A stretch of 64,000 nucleotides of DNA from assembly GCF_000427825.1 (NCBI RefSeq), contig NZ_KE386593.1, positions 410,115 to 474,114 on the forward strand, written 5' to 3'. Positions 55,077-63,751 of the stretch are shown piece by piece. The notes under the pieces were generated by a model. That model searched no databases, had not been told where the DNA came from, and saw nothing but the letters and a program-made list of their open reading frames with translations. This DNA comes from Thermocrispum municipale DSM 44069 (lineage in GTDB: Bacteria > Actinomycetota > Actinomycetes > Mycobacteriales > Pseudonocardiaceae). Within the stretch, counting starts at the first letter, position 1; every line of letters starts with the position of its first letter. Made by a program: the position numbers and the translations under genes.

Positions 55077-56240
55077 ATGAGCACCGAGTGGGCGCGCCCG
55101 GTTGCGCCGCCGCCACGGGGGACGCGTCCGCGTAATCGGCGCCAGCTCATCATCACCGCGGCGGCTGATCTGTTCGTCACGAAGGGCTACGCCCAGGTGT
55201 CGATGGCCGACGTCGCCGAAGCGGTGGCCGTCGGCCCATCGGCGCTGTACCGGCACTTCCGCAGCAAGGACGACTTGCTGTTCGAGGTCGTCCGGGCCGC
55301 CTTGCACGCCATCGCGGAGACGGTGCGTGAGCTGCGCGGTCCGGCCGACCTCGCCGCCGCCGCCCTGACGCACCGTCGGCTCGGTGTGCTGTGGCAGCGG
55401 GAGTCGCGCAGGTTGCCGTCCGAGCGGCGCGAAGTGTTGCGGGCCGAACTGGTGGAGATCTCCCGTTCGGTGTGCAAGTTCGTCGCCTCACGTCGGCCGG
55501 ACCTGCCGGAGGACGACGTGGAAGTGATCGCCTGGGCGATCCTGGCCGCGGTCACCAGCCTGTCGTTCCAACGCATCGAGCTCGAGACGGACGAGTACCG
55601 CGAACTGCTGACCGCGATCGTCGAGGACGTCATCCGCGTGCGGCTGGACGAGCCGTTGCCCGCGCTGGCTCCGCCACCGATGGGCACTCCCGACGACCGG
55701 CGTGCGGAACTGATCGATGCGGCCGGGAAGCTGTTCGCCGAGCGCGGGTATCACACCGTCGGTGTCGACGACGTCGGCGCGGCGGTGGGGATCGCCGGTC
55801 CCAGCATCTACCACCACTTCGCCACCAAGCTCGACCTGATGATGGCGGTGATGCACAACGGGACCGAGACGCTCCTCGCCGCCACCGATGGCGCGGTGAC
55901 CGACGCCGCCGACGATCGAGCCCGGCTGGAAGGCCTGGCGCGTTCGTACGCGGGATTCTGCTTCGCGCACAGCGAGATCGTGGACGTGCTCGTCACCGAA
56001 ACAGCAGGCCTGCCTCAGGAAAGCCGGGACGAGATGCTGCGGGCCCAGCGCGCCTACCGGGACCGCTGGCTTCAGCCGCTGGCCAGGCTGTATCCGGACC
56101 GGCCGAAAGCCCACTCCCGGGTGCGGTTGCAGGCCGCGCTCAATCTGATCAACGACATCGCGCGGACACCGCACCTGCGTGCCCGGAGCCGCACGGCCGA
56201 CCTCGTCGCCACCATCGGCCTGGCCGTCGTCGCCGGCTGA
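55077..56240 (+). CDS. Tandem double-domain TetR-family regulator
   Basis: 387 residues formed of two complete TetR units in one chain. The first helix-turn-helix is at about 20-65 (LIITAAADLFVTKGYAQVSMA, ALYRHFRSKDDLL), the second at about 205-250 (LIDAAGKLFAERGYHTVGVDD, SIYHHFATKLDLM), each followed by a helical ligand domain. Double TetRs are found next to lipid and steroid genes in actinobacteria. I take the ATG at 55077 with GAGGTGAGG upstream; GTG at 55068 is the alternative. It lies between two copies of the 28-bp element at 50526 and 56292 and is the best candidate to bind both. Confidence 0.88.
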   Translation: MSTEWARPVAPPPRGTRPRNRRQLIITAAADLFVTKGYAQVSMADVAEAVAVGPSALYRHFRSKDDLLFEVVRAALHAIAETVRELRGPADLAAAALTHRRLGVLWQRESRRLPSERREVLRAELVEISRSVCKFVASRRPDLPEDDVEVIAWAILAAVTSLSFQRIELETDEYRELLTAIVEDVIRVRLDEPLPALAPPPMGTPDDRRAELIDAAGKLFAERGYHTVGVDDVGAAVGIAGPSIYHHFATKLDLMMAVMHNGTETLLAATDGAVTDAADDRARLEGLARSYAGFCFAHSEIVDVLVTETAGLPQESRDEMLRAQRAYRDRWLQPLARLYPDRPKAHSRVRLQAALNLINDIARTPHLRARSRTADLVATIGLAVVAG

Positions 56241-56291
56241 GCCGCACCAGCTCACCAACGCACCACTTTCGGGTGACATCCCTGCCGGACT

Positions 56292-56319
56292 AAGTGAAAT
56301 CTCACTAGATTAAGTAAAT
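56292..56319. promoter_or_regulatory. 28-bp element upstream of the secreted hydrolase (matches 50526-50553)
   Basis: Begins AAGTGAAATC and ends TAGATTAAGTAAAT; 24 of 28 bases match the element before the thiolase gene. Within it AGTGA-AATC-TCACT forms an inverted repeat. It is 70 bp before the hydrolase ATG, in the 148-bp gap after the TetR gene. Probable TetR operator and promoter. Confidence 0.65.
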
Positions 56320-56388
56320 CTTCATTAGGTTGACGGATCGAGCCGTCGCCTCCGCCCTGCTTCGTGATCGACTGCGAGGAACCCGACG

Positions 56389-57693
56389 ATGTGTTCTTTC
56401 CGCCTTGTCCCCGGCCGTCGCACCCGTGCCTTCCTGGTTTCCGGGGTACTGGCCGCCGCCAGCGTCTTCTTCGGAGCCGATGCGCTCGCTGACTCCGCCG
56501 AGTCCCCGGCCACCACTTGTCGCAACGTGGCCGTTCCGGTGCGTGCCGGGACGCAGACGGGCCCGCTGTCCGGAACCTTGTGCGTGCCCCCGCGAGCCAC
56601 CACCGTCCAGCTGCTCGTGCCGGGATGGACGTACAACCGCAACTACTGGCAGACGCCGTATCGGCCAGGAGCCGACAGTTACCAGCAGGCCGCGAACCGG
56701 GCGGGCTACGCGACCCTGGCCATCGACCGGCTCGGTACGGGTGCCTCGCTGCGGCCGCTGAGCGTCTTCGACACGATGCAGAACGACCTCGCGTCGCTGG
56801 ATTCGGTGGTGCGGGCGCTGCGTGCGGGCGAGCTCGGCCCGCGCTTTTCCCGGGTGATCGGTGTCGGGCACAGCTACGGGTCGATCCTGGTCGACACCAC
56901 TGCCCGCGAGTACGGCGGCTTCGACGCCTTGATCACCACGGGCTTCAGTCACGTGCTCAACTACGGCAATGCCGTCGCCGAGATCATCGGGCATGCGTAT
57001 CTGGCGTCCGGGGACGAGAAGTTCGCCGGACTCGGTCTGGATCCGCTCTACGTGACCAGCCAGCCCGGCACGCGGGACATCTTCTACCACGCGCCGAACG
57101 TGCATCCGTCGGTGAAGAAGATCGACGAGAAGGACATGAAGGACACCGACTCGGTGATCAACGCGGCCACGCTGCTCAACTACAGCGTCCCCAATCGTGA
57201 CCCGAGGCTGAACGTCCCGGTGCTGAACGTGACCGGTGACCACGATCAGTTCTTCTGCGGTGTGCTCAGCGCCGACTGTGTCAGCAGCGCCGCACTGCGT
57301 GAGTACGAACGGCAGTGGTATGCGCCGGGGACCGAGGTGGAAGCGTTCCTGGTGCCCGACACCGGACACAACGCCACGCTCGAGCTGACCGCGCCGCAGT
57401 CGTTCCGGCGCATGCTGGACTTCGCCGACCGGCACGTCGGCCGGGGCTCGGGCGTGACCGGCTCACCGGCGGGCACGCTGCCCGAGCAGCCCGCACCGCA
57501 CCGCGGGAAGCCGGACGTGGCCGCGCGGTTGGCCAACGAAGCGCTGCTGCGCGCGGTGAAACCGGTCGTCGACACCTACCCGCAACTGGTGGCAGGCGTG
57601 CCTGGCCTGGGCACGACGCGGAATCCCTCGCCGGAGCTCGCCACGCTGCTCGCGCGGCTGTCCAACGCGCTGGGTTCGGTGACCTCGCGCTAG
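56389..57693 (+). CDS. Secreted alpha/beta hydrolase
   Basis: 434 residues with a signal peptide (RRTRAFLVSGVLAAASVFFG, cleavage near ADALADS). Nucleophile elbow GHSYG with Ser162, acid Asp284 or Asp286 in TGDHDQFFC, His327 in DTGHNAT: a complete triad. Paired Cys (44/65, 290/297) suit an exported protein. The C-terminal 90 residues are proline-rich then helical. Its promoter shares the 28-bp element with the CoA-ester operon, so it probably releases the acid (from an ester or lipid) that FadD then activates. The true substrate is unknown. Confidence 0.9.
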   Translation: MCSFRLVPGRRTRAFLVSGVLAAASVFFGADALADSAESPATTCRNVAVPVRAGTQTGPLSGTLCVPPRATTVQLLVPGWTYNRNYWQTPYRPGADSYQQAANRAGYATLAIDRLGTGASLRPLSVFDTMQNDLASLDSVVRALRAGELGPRFSRVIGVGHSYGSILVDTTAREYGGFDALITTGFSHVLNYGNAVAEIIGHAYLASGDEKFAGLGLDPLYVTSQPGTRDIFYHAPNVHPSVKKIDEKDMKDTDSVINAATLLNYSVPNRDPRLNVPVLNVTGDHDQFFCGVLSADCVSSAALREYERQWYAPGTEVEAFLVPDTGHNATLELTAPQSFRRMLDFADRHVGRGSGVTGSPAGTLPEQPAPHRGKPDVAARLANEALLRAVKPVVDTYPQLVAGVPGLGTTRNPSPELATLLARLSNALGSVTSR

Positions 57694-57860
57694 CCGCGGG
57701 TCGCTCAGAACTGGGCGCTAGCCGCGGGCCGCACAGACCAGGGCGCTGGCCGCGGGCCGCAAAGAACTGGGCGCTGGCCGCGGGCCGCACAGACCAGGGC
57801 GCTGGCCGCGGGCCGCACAGACCAGGGCGCTGGCCGCGGGCCGTTCAGAACAGCGCCTGC
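57693..57860. repeat. 28-bp tandem repeat array, about six units
   Basis: Units start GCCGCGGG and end GGGCGCTG or close variants: 57693-57720, 57721-57748, 57749-57776, 57777-57804, 57805-57832, and a diverged sixth at 57833-57860. Units 2, 4 and 5 are identical (CACAGACCA type); units 1 and 3 carry an AGAACTGG core. There are no spacers. The array exactly fills the gap between the convergent hydrolase and DUF2797 genes, starting at the hydrolase stop codon and running into the end of the DUF2797 gene. Confidence 0.9.
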
Positions 57861-58780
57861 TGGGCGGAGGCGCGCAAGCTGGCCCGTTCCACACCGGACT
57901 CGGTGCCCGCGTCGACCGGCTCGATCGGCCACCCGGCGAGCAGCCGCGCGTCGATGACCACCGGCCCGTTCGCGTTGTCCAGCACGAGGTTGCTGCCGAC
58001 CACCGAGCACAGCCTGCCCGCCGCGACCGCCCCTGGCTGCAGCGCCTCTGCCCGGTCGAGGCCGAGCGGGAGGTCGGCCAGTCCGTACAGGTGGGTGTGG
58101 TCGACCACCAGGCACGGCGCCAGGTCCACCCCCTCCGGCCAGTCCGGGATGGCCTGCGCCCGCTGGTGGGCGGCGCTCAGCTCGTTGTGCCGCCGCTCGG
58201 GCGTGGAATACGCCCACCACGCGCTGACCTTCTTGTCGTGGCGGTACCGCTCGACCGCGATCCCCGCCTCGGCGATCGCCCGCTCCATCCGCCGGATCGG
58301 GCCGTGCTCGCCACTGGCGAGCCACGTCGAGGCCAGCGCGCCCTGTTCGTGCAGCCTGCTCAGCCCGCGGTGCACCGCGCAGATCCCGACCTTCACCAAG
58401 CCGGGCCCGAACCAGGCGAGATACAGGTGGTAGCGGCGGTTGTCCAGCACGGTGTCCCGGGCGACGGCTTTGCCCGGGTCCGCCGCTGCGCACGGCCGGC
58501 ACTGCGGACTGGTGGCTTCCGGATCGATCCGGTGACCGAACGGGCACGGCCGCCGTCCGTCGCGATGCCACGTGCCGATGCATCGGCGCTCGTCGCCCAG
58601 CTGGACGGCGAACGGAGTGCCGAGGTCGAGCGGAAGGTCTTCACCACCGGTGACGATCAACCGTGGTTTGCCCAGGCGCCAGCCAATGCCAACGCATCGC
58701 CGCGCGGCATCCACTGCATCTGCTGTCGAACCGTCCGAGCCCGCGGGGGCAATCCCGCTCTCCAAGCACTGCAACCGCAC
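57845..58780 (-). CDS. DUF2797-family protein
   Basis: About 311 residues. The core YHLYLAWFGPGLVKVGICAVHR with the following RLHEQGALASTWLASG is the conserved block of DUF2797, which resembles a GIY-YIG-like fold; upstream are CPFGHRIDPEATSPQCRPC, a likely zinc-binding Cys cluster. Function unknown; such proteins are often soluble and single-copy in actinobacteria. The frame opens at GTG 58837, but GTG 58780 has AGGGAGG eight bases upstream, so I prefer it; a start at 58786 is also possible. Its 3' end overlaps the tandem repeat array. Confidence 0.8.
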   Translation of the reverse strand: MRLQCLESGIAPAGSDGSTADAVDAARRCVGIGWRLGKPRLIVTGGEDLPLDLGTPFAVQLGDERRCIGTWHRDGRRPCPFGHRIDPEATSPQCRPCAAADPGKAVARDTVLDNRRYHLYLAWFGPGLVKVGICAVHRGLSRLHEQGALASTWLASGEHGPIRRMERAIAEAGIAVERYRHDKKVSAWWAYSTPERRHNELSAAHQRAQAIPDWPEGVDLAPCLVVDHTHLYGLADLPLGLDRAEALQPGAVAAGRLCSVVGSNLVLDNANGPVVIDARLLAGWPIEPVDAGTESGVERASLRASAQQALF

Positions 58781-58837
58781 CGTCACGACCTCCCTGGTAC
58801 CTCCACAGATACCCGGTCGGCCCGACAGTCCTGACAC

Positions 58838-59255
58838 CAGGTCGCCACGTGCGGACGTCGATCACTTCGAGCAGCGTCGCAGGTAGGGGTGATCGCCACA
58901 GGTCGGGGGTGGAATCGCGGGCGCTGGGCGAGCGTGGGAAAGCCACCCGATCGGGTTAGTTCGGGGTGAGACGGGTCGGTCGACATGCCGCGGCCCGCCG
59001 CCGGTTGCGGGCTCGGTGATCGAGCGGACCGGTGCTGCCGGGGCGGGTTGTGAGCGGCCGGTGCTGCCGGGGACGGGTTGTCAGCGGCCGGCGCTGCCGG
59101 GGCGGGGAGTGAGCGAGATGCACGCACCCCGGGGCGAGGCCGCCGATTTGGGTCGGCCGCCCGCTGCTGCCGTGCCCAGGGTTGGAGTTCCCGCGCGCCG
59201 GTTTGCCAACGCCGCGGAAACGTCCCGCCGCCGGACGCCACCCCAGCCGGCGCAC
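58838..59255. other. 418-bp intergenic region with a short tandem repeat
   Basis: Separates the leftward DUF2797 gene from the end of the leftward lipoprotein pseudogene. It holds three copies of a 30-bp repeat (59022-59110). The frames crossing it are basic low-complexity shadows. It must contain the promoter of the DUF2797 gene, which I cannot point to. Confidence 0.5.
59022..59110. repeat. 30-bp tandem repeat, three units
   Basis: Units at 59022-59051, 59052-59081 and 59082-59110 (the last one base shorter), core CGGTGCTGCCGGGG followed by CGGGTTGT. The units differ by a few bases each. It lies in a gap without genes. Confidence 0.75.
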
Positions 59256-60241
59256 CTATTCCGCGCTGTTGTCCCCGCCGCCCAGCACGAGGTCCTTCAT
59301 CTGCTTCTTGGTGGAGAAACCCCGCACCTCGGTCATCGCCTTCTTCCAGACCTCGAGGTCTTCCGGTGTGAGCTTCGTGGTGAACTCCGGCACCTTGACG
59401 AATTTCTCGAACTTCTTGTCCACCCCGGTCTTGGCCATCAACAGCGTGACCGCGTCCTGGGGATGCTCCTTCATCCAGGCCGACGCATCGTCCAGCGCGG
59501 CCTTGAACCGGCCGATGACCTCCCGGTTGTTCTCCGCCCATTCGCGGTGTGAGCCCCAGAACGACATCTGCACCCGGTCCCCGAGTGCCGTCACCGGCTC
59601 GGCGATCTTCACCCCTTGCGACGCCATCAGCCCGCCGTACGGGATCACGCCCTCGACGGCGTCCACCTGGCCGGTTTCCAGCAGGTCCGGCATGTTCGGT
59701 ACCCCGGCGGCGACGACCTTCACGGAGTCGACGTCCACGCCTTCGGATGCCAGCCAGTACATCGTGGCGGTGTTGACGTTGCCGTTGATGCTCGGTGCGG
59801 CGATCCGTTTGCCGACCAGGTCCTTGGCCGACGTGATCCCCGGAGCCCTTCCGCGCCACCACCAGCACGCCGTCGTCGCCCCGCTGGTTGACGTAGCCCG
59901 CGGACACGGCGACGACGTCGATCCCACCGTCGGCCGCGGTGATCATGTCCGAGGGAGTCATCTGCGCGATGTCGTACTGCTTGCCCAGCAGTGACGGCAC
60001 CTGCGCGGCCACGGTGGTGGAGATCTCCTTCGTCTCCACCGTCACCTTGTGCTTGTCGAAGTAGCCCTGCTCCTGGGCGACCCACACCCCCCAGCGCCGG
60101 GATCGACTTGGTCATCGCGACCCGTACCGGGCCGCCGTCGGACGACGGGGTGTCCGAACCGCCGAAGCACGCCGAGATCAGCGCTCCGACGGCCAGTAGG
60201 GAGATCGAAGTGCGGATCCTCCGCCGCCTGACTGTGCTCAT
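59256..60241 (-). pseudogene. ABC-transporter substrate-binding lipoprotein (NMT1/THI5-like), two compensating frameshifts
   Basis: Three overlapping frames give one protein. Frame one: MSTVRRRRIRTS, lipobox ISAC, then VAMTKSIPALGG. Frame two: GTG at 60087, VWVAQEQGYFDKHKVTVETK to VLVVARKGSG. Frame three: GITSAKDLVGKRIAAPSING to GGGDNSAE. The first break is in a run of six G (60090-60096 region), where one base is missing; the second is at about 59846-59850, where one extra G lies in GGGG. The joined product of about 327 residues is a typical SsuA/NMT1-type binding protein for small organic molecules. It may be a pseudogene or contain two homopolymer errors. GAGGA is nine bases before the ATG at 60241. 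No permease or ATPase lies alongside. Confidence 0.8.
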
Positions 60242-60289
60242 CACGGGCACTCCTCTACCGAAAGGGCAGCATCGCCGGCGGGCAGTGTC

Positions 60290-60327
60290 TTACTTGAGTG
60301 AATTGAAAATGTATATTACTCAAGTAA
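60290..60327. promoter_or_regulatory. Pair of MarR-box-like palindromes
   Basis: TTACTTGAGTGA at 60290-60301 and TTACTCAAGTAA at 60316-60327, both of form TTACT-NN-AGTAA (the first with one mismatch), 26 bp apart. Together they also make a larger inverted repeat (TTACTTGAGT ... ACTCAAGTAA). They lie 49-86 bp before the substrate-binding gene, between it and the marR gene. A 10-of-12 match occurs on the other strand at 62288-62299, over the ubiD start. Confidence 0.6.
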
Positions 60328-60376
60328 TGTATGCAAGTCGCACGTGTTGCCCTGCGGTCAAGGAGTTCGATTCCCC

Positions 60377-60928
60377 TCAGCGGGTGGAGTTGATGCGCTC
60401 CGCCTCCGAGCGAATGGCGTTGCCGATCGGTGATTCCTTCGCCACGCCGACGTAGAAGGCGAAGATCGACAAGGCCGCCAGCCGTTGCCGCTCGCTGATC
60501 TGCCGCTGGAAGTAGGCCACCTCGTGGTGCACCTCGTCGTCGATCTGCCGCAGCAGCTCGACTCCCTCGTCGGTCGCGAAGACGTGTGTGACGCGCCGGT
60601 CCTTGGTCGACGACTCCCGTCGAACGAGACCTTTCTGCTCCAGCTGGCCGACCAGGCGCGAGGCGAACGCGGCCGGGACGTCCAGGCGCTCGGCGAGCTT
60701 GCTGACCGTGAGTTGTTCGTTCTCGCCGACGCCGTAGATCTGCAACAGTGCCTGATGCAGCAGGGCGTCCAGGTCGTGCTTCTTCGCGCGCTCGTTGGCG
60801 ATTCGGGTGACTCGACGCATCACGTAGCGGGCCTCGGCGATGTTGTACGCGTAGGCCTGGAAGTCACTGGCGCGTTGCTCTTCGCGGATGTCCACCCAGC
60901 GTTCGTACGCGAGTCTTGCCTCGTCCAT
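60377..60928 (-). CDS. MarR-family transcriptional regulator
   Basis: 183 residues, winged-helix MarR core: LHQALLQIYGVGENEQLTVSK, LAERLDVPAAFASRLVGQLEQKGLVRRESSTKDRRVTHVFATDEG. N- and C-terminal helices form the dimer part. MarR regulators of aromatic-acid genes respond to the CoA ester or free acid; here it sits between ubiD and the binding protein on the same strand, 40 bp after ubiD. The palindromes at 60290-60327 are its most likely sites. ATG start at 60928, with GGGAGGTG upstream. Confidence 0.9.
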   Translation of the reverse strand: MDEARLAYERWVDIREEQRASDFQAYAYNIAEARYVMRRVTRIANERAKKHDLDALLHQALLQIYGVGENEQLTVSKLAERLDVPAAFASRLVGQLEQKGLVRRESSTKDRRVTHVFATDEGVELLRQIDDEVHHEVAYFQRQISERQRLAALSIFAFYVGVAKESPIGNAIRSEAERINSTR

Positions 60929-60968
60929 CGGACACCTCCCGGCTCATTCTCTGCGTACGGTACTCGGG

Positions 60969-62291
60969 TTAGTTATTGCCAGTGATGTCACCCCAACGGT
61001 GAGTGATGTCCTCCATGACGTGCGCGGGCACGCCGACTCGCTGCCTGGCCTCGGCCGGCGCGTCGACCGGCAGTGTCGCGTCGATCCCGACCTTGGTGAT
61101 GGTGCGATCGACCGACATCGGATCGACCGGGTTCGACTTCATCCCGGGCAGCACGACCAGGTCCTCGTGGCCGCGGGTCCGGGTGGCGACGGCCCACTCG
61201 ACGTCGGTCGGGTTGTCCAGGTCGATGTCGTCGTCCACGACCACCACGTGCTTGATCAGGTCCTGATTGGCGAACGCCGTGACGATGGTCAGACGACCCT
61301 CGCCGGGGAACCGCTTCGCGATCGACACCACGGCATGGAAGCGGCACGTCCCGCCCTCGGTGAGCAGTACGCGACGCACGCCGGGAACCACCGAGCGGAT
61401 GGCGTTGAACAGGCCTGCTTCGCGGGCGATCGCTCCGGTGGCCAAGTGCTCCGGGTGCCGGCCGCCGACGATCATCTGGAAGATCGGCCGCTCGCGGGTG
61501 GACACGGCGGTCAACCGGATCACCGGATTCTTGCGCTGCGGAGCGTACGTGCCGGGGAACTCGCCGAACGGACCCTCGGTCTCCTCCTCTGCGGGATCGA
61601 TCACGCCTTCCAGCACGATCTCCGCGCCGGTGGGTACCTCGACGTCGACCGTGCGCGCGCGGGCGAGGGGGACGGGCTGTTGGAAGATCCCGCCTGCCAC
61701 GTGGGTCTCGTCGAGCGGGGTCAGCAGCTGCGAAGCGACCAGTAGCCCGGGGTGCAGACCGATGGCCACGGCGACGTCCATCTTCGTGCCGCGAGCCCGG
61801 TGCGTCTGAAGGAAACCGCGCGAGTGGGTCGGCGCCAGGTAGACGCCGATCTGTCCTGGCCCCTGCACCTGCATGCGGCAGATCGCCATGTTGCGCCTAC
61901 CGGTCTCCGGATCCTTGCAGATCAGCACGCCTGCGGAGATGTAGCGGCCGGCGTCCCGCTCGCTGATCACGGGAATCGGCAGGATGTCGGTCAGGTCGAC
62001 GTCGCCGGGGTGCTGCACGTCGAGCCACGGTGCTTCGTCGACGACGGTCGGCTCGATCGGGTTGTTCAGCGCGTGTACGACCCGCGGTTGTACCTCGTCG
62101 GGGCCGATGTCCAGGGCGATGGCGAGCTTGTCGCGGGTGTTCAGCAGATTGCCGACGACGGGGGTGTCATAGCCGTCCACGTTCTCGAACAGCACCGTCG
62201 GACCGTGCTGGAGCTTCCAGAGCACGGCAGCCAGCTCGTACTGCCAGAAACCGTGTCTCGGCCACGTGTTTCTCCGTCCGCGATAGCGCAC
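60969..62291 (-). CDS. UbiD-family (prFMN-dependent) decarboxylase
   Basis: 440 residues. UbiD landmarks: GPTVLFENVDGYDTPVVGNLL, the prFMN site in RNMAICRMQVQGPGQ, the Glu pair of EGPFGEFPGTYAPQ, and VVVDDDIDLDNPTDVEWAVATR. It decarboxylates (or reversibly carboxylates) an aromatic or unsaturated acid using prenylated FMN; no UbiX is seen here. The N-terminus is short: only 20 residues precede ELAAVL, where the family normally has 30-40, and the MFS stop lies nine bases upstream, leaving no room for more. Start is GTG. Together with MFS, MarR and the binding protein it suggests an aromatic-acid uptake and degradation unit. Confidence 0.88.
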   Translation of the reverse strand: MRYRGRRNTWPRHGFWQYELAAVLWKLQHGPTVLFENVDGYDTPVVGNLLNTRDKLAIALDIGPDEVQPRVVHALNNPIEPTVVDEAPWLDVQHPGDVDLTDILPIPVISERDAGRYISAGVLICKDPETGRRNMAICRMQVQGPGQIGVYLAPTHSRGFLQTHRARGTKMDVAVAIGLHPGLLVASQLLTPLDETHVAGGIFQQPVPLARARTVDVEVPTGAEIVLEGVIDPAEEETEGPFGEFPGTYAPQRKNPVIRLTAVSTRERPIFQMIVGGRHPEHLATGAIAREAGLFNAIRSVVPGVRRVLLTEGGTCRFHAVVSIAKRFPGEGRLTIVTAFANQDLIKHVVVVDDDIDLDNPTDVEWAVATRTRGHEDLVVLPGMKSNPVDPMSVDRTITKVGIDATLPVDAPAEARQRVGVPAHVMEDITHRWGDITGNN

Positions 62292-62300
62292 TAAAGTAAG

Positions 62301-63735
62301 TTAGTAGAGTACTGGATTTTCCTGGCGACGGCTACCACGGCCGGCCAGCACGCTGGAGACCAGCGCGCACACCACGAAGAAGCCGACGGAGATCATGCCG
62401 TTGCGGAACGCCAGCGAGTGCTGTGTCCGGCCATCGGTGGCGGCCCCGGCGGCCAGCGTCAGGTGGTAGATGCTCATGGCGATGGCGACCCCGGCGGTGG
62501 CACCCATGCGCTGCATCAGCTGGACCAGCGCGCCGGCGACTCCGCTCTGCGGTGCGGGCACGTGTCGCAGCACGAGCGTGAGGTTCGGTGCGATCACCAA
62601 ACCGCTGAACACGCCCATGACCAGCAGCGGGATGACCAACCCGGGGATCCCGTAGCGGTCGGGCAGCGCGGTCGCCGCGGCGACGAGCCCGGTGCAGACC
62701 AGCACCCCGGTGAGTCCGATGGTCACCACGCGGGTTCCGTGGGTATGCACGAGCCGGCCGCTGCGCAGGGAGCTGAGCGCGCTGCCCAGTGTGAACGCCA
62801 TGACGGTCAGACCGGCGGCCACCGGTGTGCGGTGCAGGCCCTGCTGGAGGTACAGCAGCAACATCAACAACGCGGCCTGGAACGCGCCGAAGTACGCGCC
62901 GCCGACGAAGATCCCGTGACGGAACGGCGGCGACCGCAACAGGGTCATGTTCAGCACCACCGGCAGTCCGCGTGCGGTGGCGCGCAGTTCCCACCGGACG
63001 AACGCGGCCCCGGCAGCTGCCGCCAGCGCGAGCCACAACCAGTGCCAGCCGCCTGGGCCGAACGTGGAGGTGAGGACGAACGGCAGCATCAGCCCGAGCG
63101 TGGCCAGGCCCAGCAACGCCAACCCGACCAGATCGAAGCCTCCCCGCGCTGTGGGTCGACGGCGTGCCGGGAGCAGCGCCGTGGCGGGGATTGCCAGGGC
63201 GTACGGCGGCACATTGATCCAGAAGATCCAGCGCCAAGCAGACTCCGGCGGCCCGAGTGTCATCAGTGCCCCGGTGGCCAGCGGGAGGATCGCGTTGGTG
63301 ATGCCGATCCCCGCCGCGTAGATGCCCAGCGCATGACCGCGAGCCCGGCCGCGATACAGCAGCTGGATGAAGCTCATGGTCTGGGCGATGACCACCCCGG
63401 CGGCCGCACCCATCACCAGCCGCCCGATGTCCAGCACCAGCGGTGACCAGGCGAGAGCGCACAGCACGCTGCCTGCGGTCGACGCGGCGATACCGATGAC
63501 GAACATCGCCTTGTGCGACCAGAGGTCACCCAGCCGTCCGGCCACGGCCAGGGACAACGCGAACGCCAGCAAGTAGCCGCTGAGCACGATCTGCACGTCG
63601 ACCTGGTCGGCGCAGGTACTGCTCGATGCCCGGAACGGCCAGCCCGATCTTGGCGAAATCGGCCGTGATCAGAGTGGCGCTGGATGCCACCACCACGAAC
63701 GGCAGGTGGCGGGTGATCCGGGCTCGGAGGGGCAT
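62301..63735 (-). pseudogene. MFS transporter (DHA2-like), frameshifted near the N-terminus
   Basis: The ATG at 63735 gives MPLRARITRHLPFVVVASSA and first helix up to PGIEQYLR; then the frame turns basic. A second frame from about 63612 (ADQVDVQIVLSGYLLAFALS) continues through at least twelve helices to 62301, including the A-motif region GRLGDLWSHK and a 14-TMS DHA2-like pattern. Loss of two bases (GC) or gain of one in CTGCGCCGAC near 63614 explains the break; the joined protein is about 478 residues. If the break is real the transporter is inactive unless the downstream ATG-less frame is translated. It is followed after nine bases by ubiD. Confidence 0.8.
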
Positions 63736-63751
63736 GGCGACTTCGCTCGAA

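Noticed and set aside
57693-57860. CRISPR-like array of 28-bp repeats
   Set aside because: The units abut directly with no unique spacers, and no cas genes are in the window; it is a plain tandem repeat.
58783-60087. A 434-residue protein as annotated by its longest frame
   Set aside because: Only the first part of this frame is real protein (the middle section of the binding lipoprotein); after about 59850 it turns into low-complexity shadow.
60350-60390. tRNA 3'-end-like sequence (AGTTCGATTCCCCTCAGCGG)
   Set aside because: It resembles a T-arm and variable loop, with one stem mismatch, but no acceptor, D-arm or anticodon arm can be built upstream, and it overlaps the end of marR. Possibly an attachment-site remnant; more likely chance.
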